Assembly: GCA_021156245.1 (NCBI GenBank)
Contig: JAJNBO010000283.1
Location: 1-5,454 of the forward strand
Reading direction: 5' to 3'
Length of the DNA stretch: 5,454 bases
From: Ramlibacter sp.
Lineage (GTDB): Bacteria; Pseudomonadota; Gammaproteobacteria; Burkholderiales; Burkholderiaceae_C
The position numbers were made by a program, and so were the translations under genes. Numbering within the stretch: the stretch's first letter is position 1; every line of letters begins with the position of its first letter. The notes beneath the pieces are model-generated. The model worked only from the letters and a program-made list of their open reading frames with translations, was not told the origin of the DNA and did no database searches. This document shows, one piece after another, positions 5,059 through 5,454 of this stretch.

Positions 5059-5454
5059 ATGACTTCCCTCGTCATCGCAGAACACGACAACGCGAGCATC
5101 CGGCCCGCGACCCTGAACACCGTGACGGCCGCGGCCGCTTGCGGCGGCGACGTGCACGTGCTGGTCGCCGGCGCCAATGCCGGTGAAGCGGCCAAGGCCG
5201 CCGGCCAGATCGCCGGCGTCTCCAAGGTGATCCACGCCGACGGCGCGCATTTCGAACACGGCCTCGCCGAGAACATGGCCGCCCAGGTGCTGGCGATCGC
5301 CGCCAACTACAGCCACATCCTGTTCCCGGCCACGGCCAGCGGCAAGAACATCGCCCCGCGCGTGGCCGCCAAGCTGGACGTGGCGCAGATCTCCGACATC
5401 AGCAAGGTGGACAGCCCCGATACCTTCGAGCGCCCGATCTACGCCGGCAACGCC
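5059..5454 (+). CDS. etfA: Electron transfer flavoprotein alpha subunit (N-terminal part, runs off the window)
   Basis: The first 132 codons are present and intact, starting [20 protein letters not shown]. EtfA subunits are about 310 residues, so this is mainly the N-terminal domain. The FAD-binding C-terminal domain lies beyond the edge. Recognisable ETF-alpha features are [20 protein letters not shown] (34-53), a [20 protein letters not shown] stretch (86-105), and [20 protein letters not shown] (113-132) at the edge. With EtfB it forms the soluble heterodimer that carries electrons from acyl-CoA and related dehydrogenases to the membrane quinone pool. It follows etfB after an 87-nt gap occupied mostly by the palindrome and has its own ribosome binding site. 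The out-of-register frame from the disrupted etfB runs 128 nt into this gene. An acyl-CoA dehydrogenase often follows etfA in related bacteria, but nothing beyond the edge can be seen. Confidence 0.95.
   Translation, partial: MTSLVIAEHDNASIRPATLNTVTAAAACGGDVHVLVAGANAGEAAKAAGQIAGVSKVIHADGAHFEHGLAENMAAQVLAIAANYSHILFPATASGKNIAPRVAAKLDVAQISDISKVDSPDTFERPIYAGNA

Overview
The window is GC-rich, with dense coding and strong G/C third-position bias. It reads like a Burkholderiales genome, probably Comamonadaceae-like. That placement rests on three things: the ETF proteins closely match the betaproteobacterial form, there is a tripartite TRAP transporter of the kind abundant in that order, and there is a long palindrome with TCATTCCCGCG/CGCGGGGATGACG ends. 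It comes from recognition only, not from a search.

Layout. Bases 2-46 are the last codons of a plus-strand gene that looks like an enoyl-CoA hydratase. It overlaps by ATGA a complete MscS-family mechanosensitive channel gene (43-1299, +). The channel gene converges on, and overlaps by 32 bp, the last gene of a minus-strand TRAP transporter operon. In transcription order that operon is dctP (4065-3049, periplasmic binding protein), dctQ (3042-2557, small permease, TTG start) and dctM (2560-1268, large permease, GTG start). The three genes are packed with a 6-nt gap and a 4-nt overlap, so they are probably translationally coupled.

A 233-bp divergent intergenic region (4066-4298) separates dctP from the plus-strand etfB-etfA genes. 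It holds a perfect TATAAT, an inverted repeat built on AGAACG-GT-CGTTCT just downstream of it (TetR-type operator architecture), and a second inverted repeat, TTTACGT-AA-ACGTCAA, 24 nt before the etfB start. The second repeat resembles the site of LiuR, the MerR-family regulator of branched-chain amino acid catabolism.

The electron-transfer flavoprotein genes follow. As given here, etfB is broken. After Lys32 about 26 conserved codons are missing and the reading frame shifts. The remaining 191 codons in the other frame are well conserved, and 32 + 26 + 191 = 249 residues is the normal family length, so the lesion is best explained by one deletion of about 77 nt. It is either a real pseudogenising deletion or an assembly/sequencing error. 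A 62-bp near-perfect palindrome (REP-like) lies between etfB and etfA, and etfA runs off the right edge after 132 codons.

Taken together, the region looks like carboxylate uptake (TRAP) next to acyl-CoA oxidation functions (enoyl-CoA hydratase, ETF). The paired operators in front of etfB suggest that ETF responds to acyl-CoA catabolism signals. I found no CRISPR array, insertion sequence, tRNA or rRNA, and no evidence of a wholly new system. The etfB lesion and the dual-operator region are the points most worth checking.
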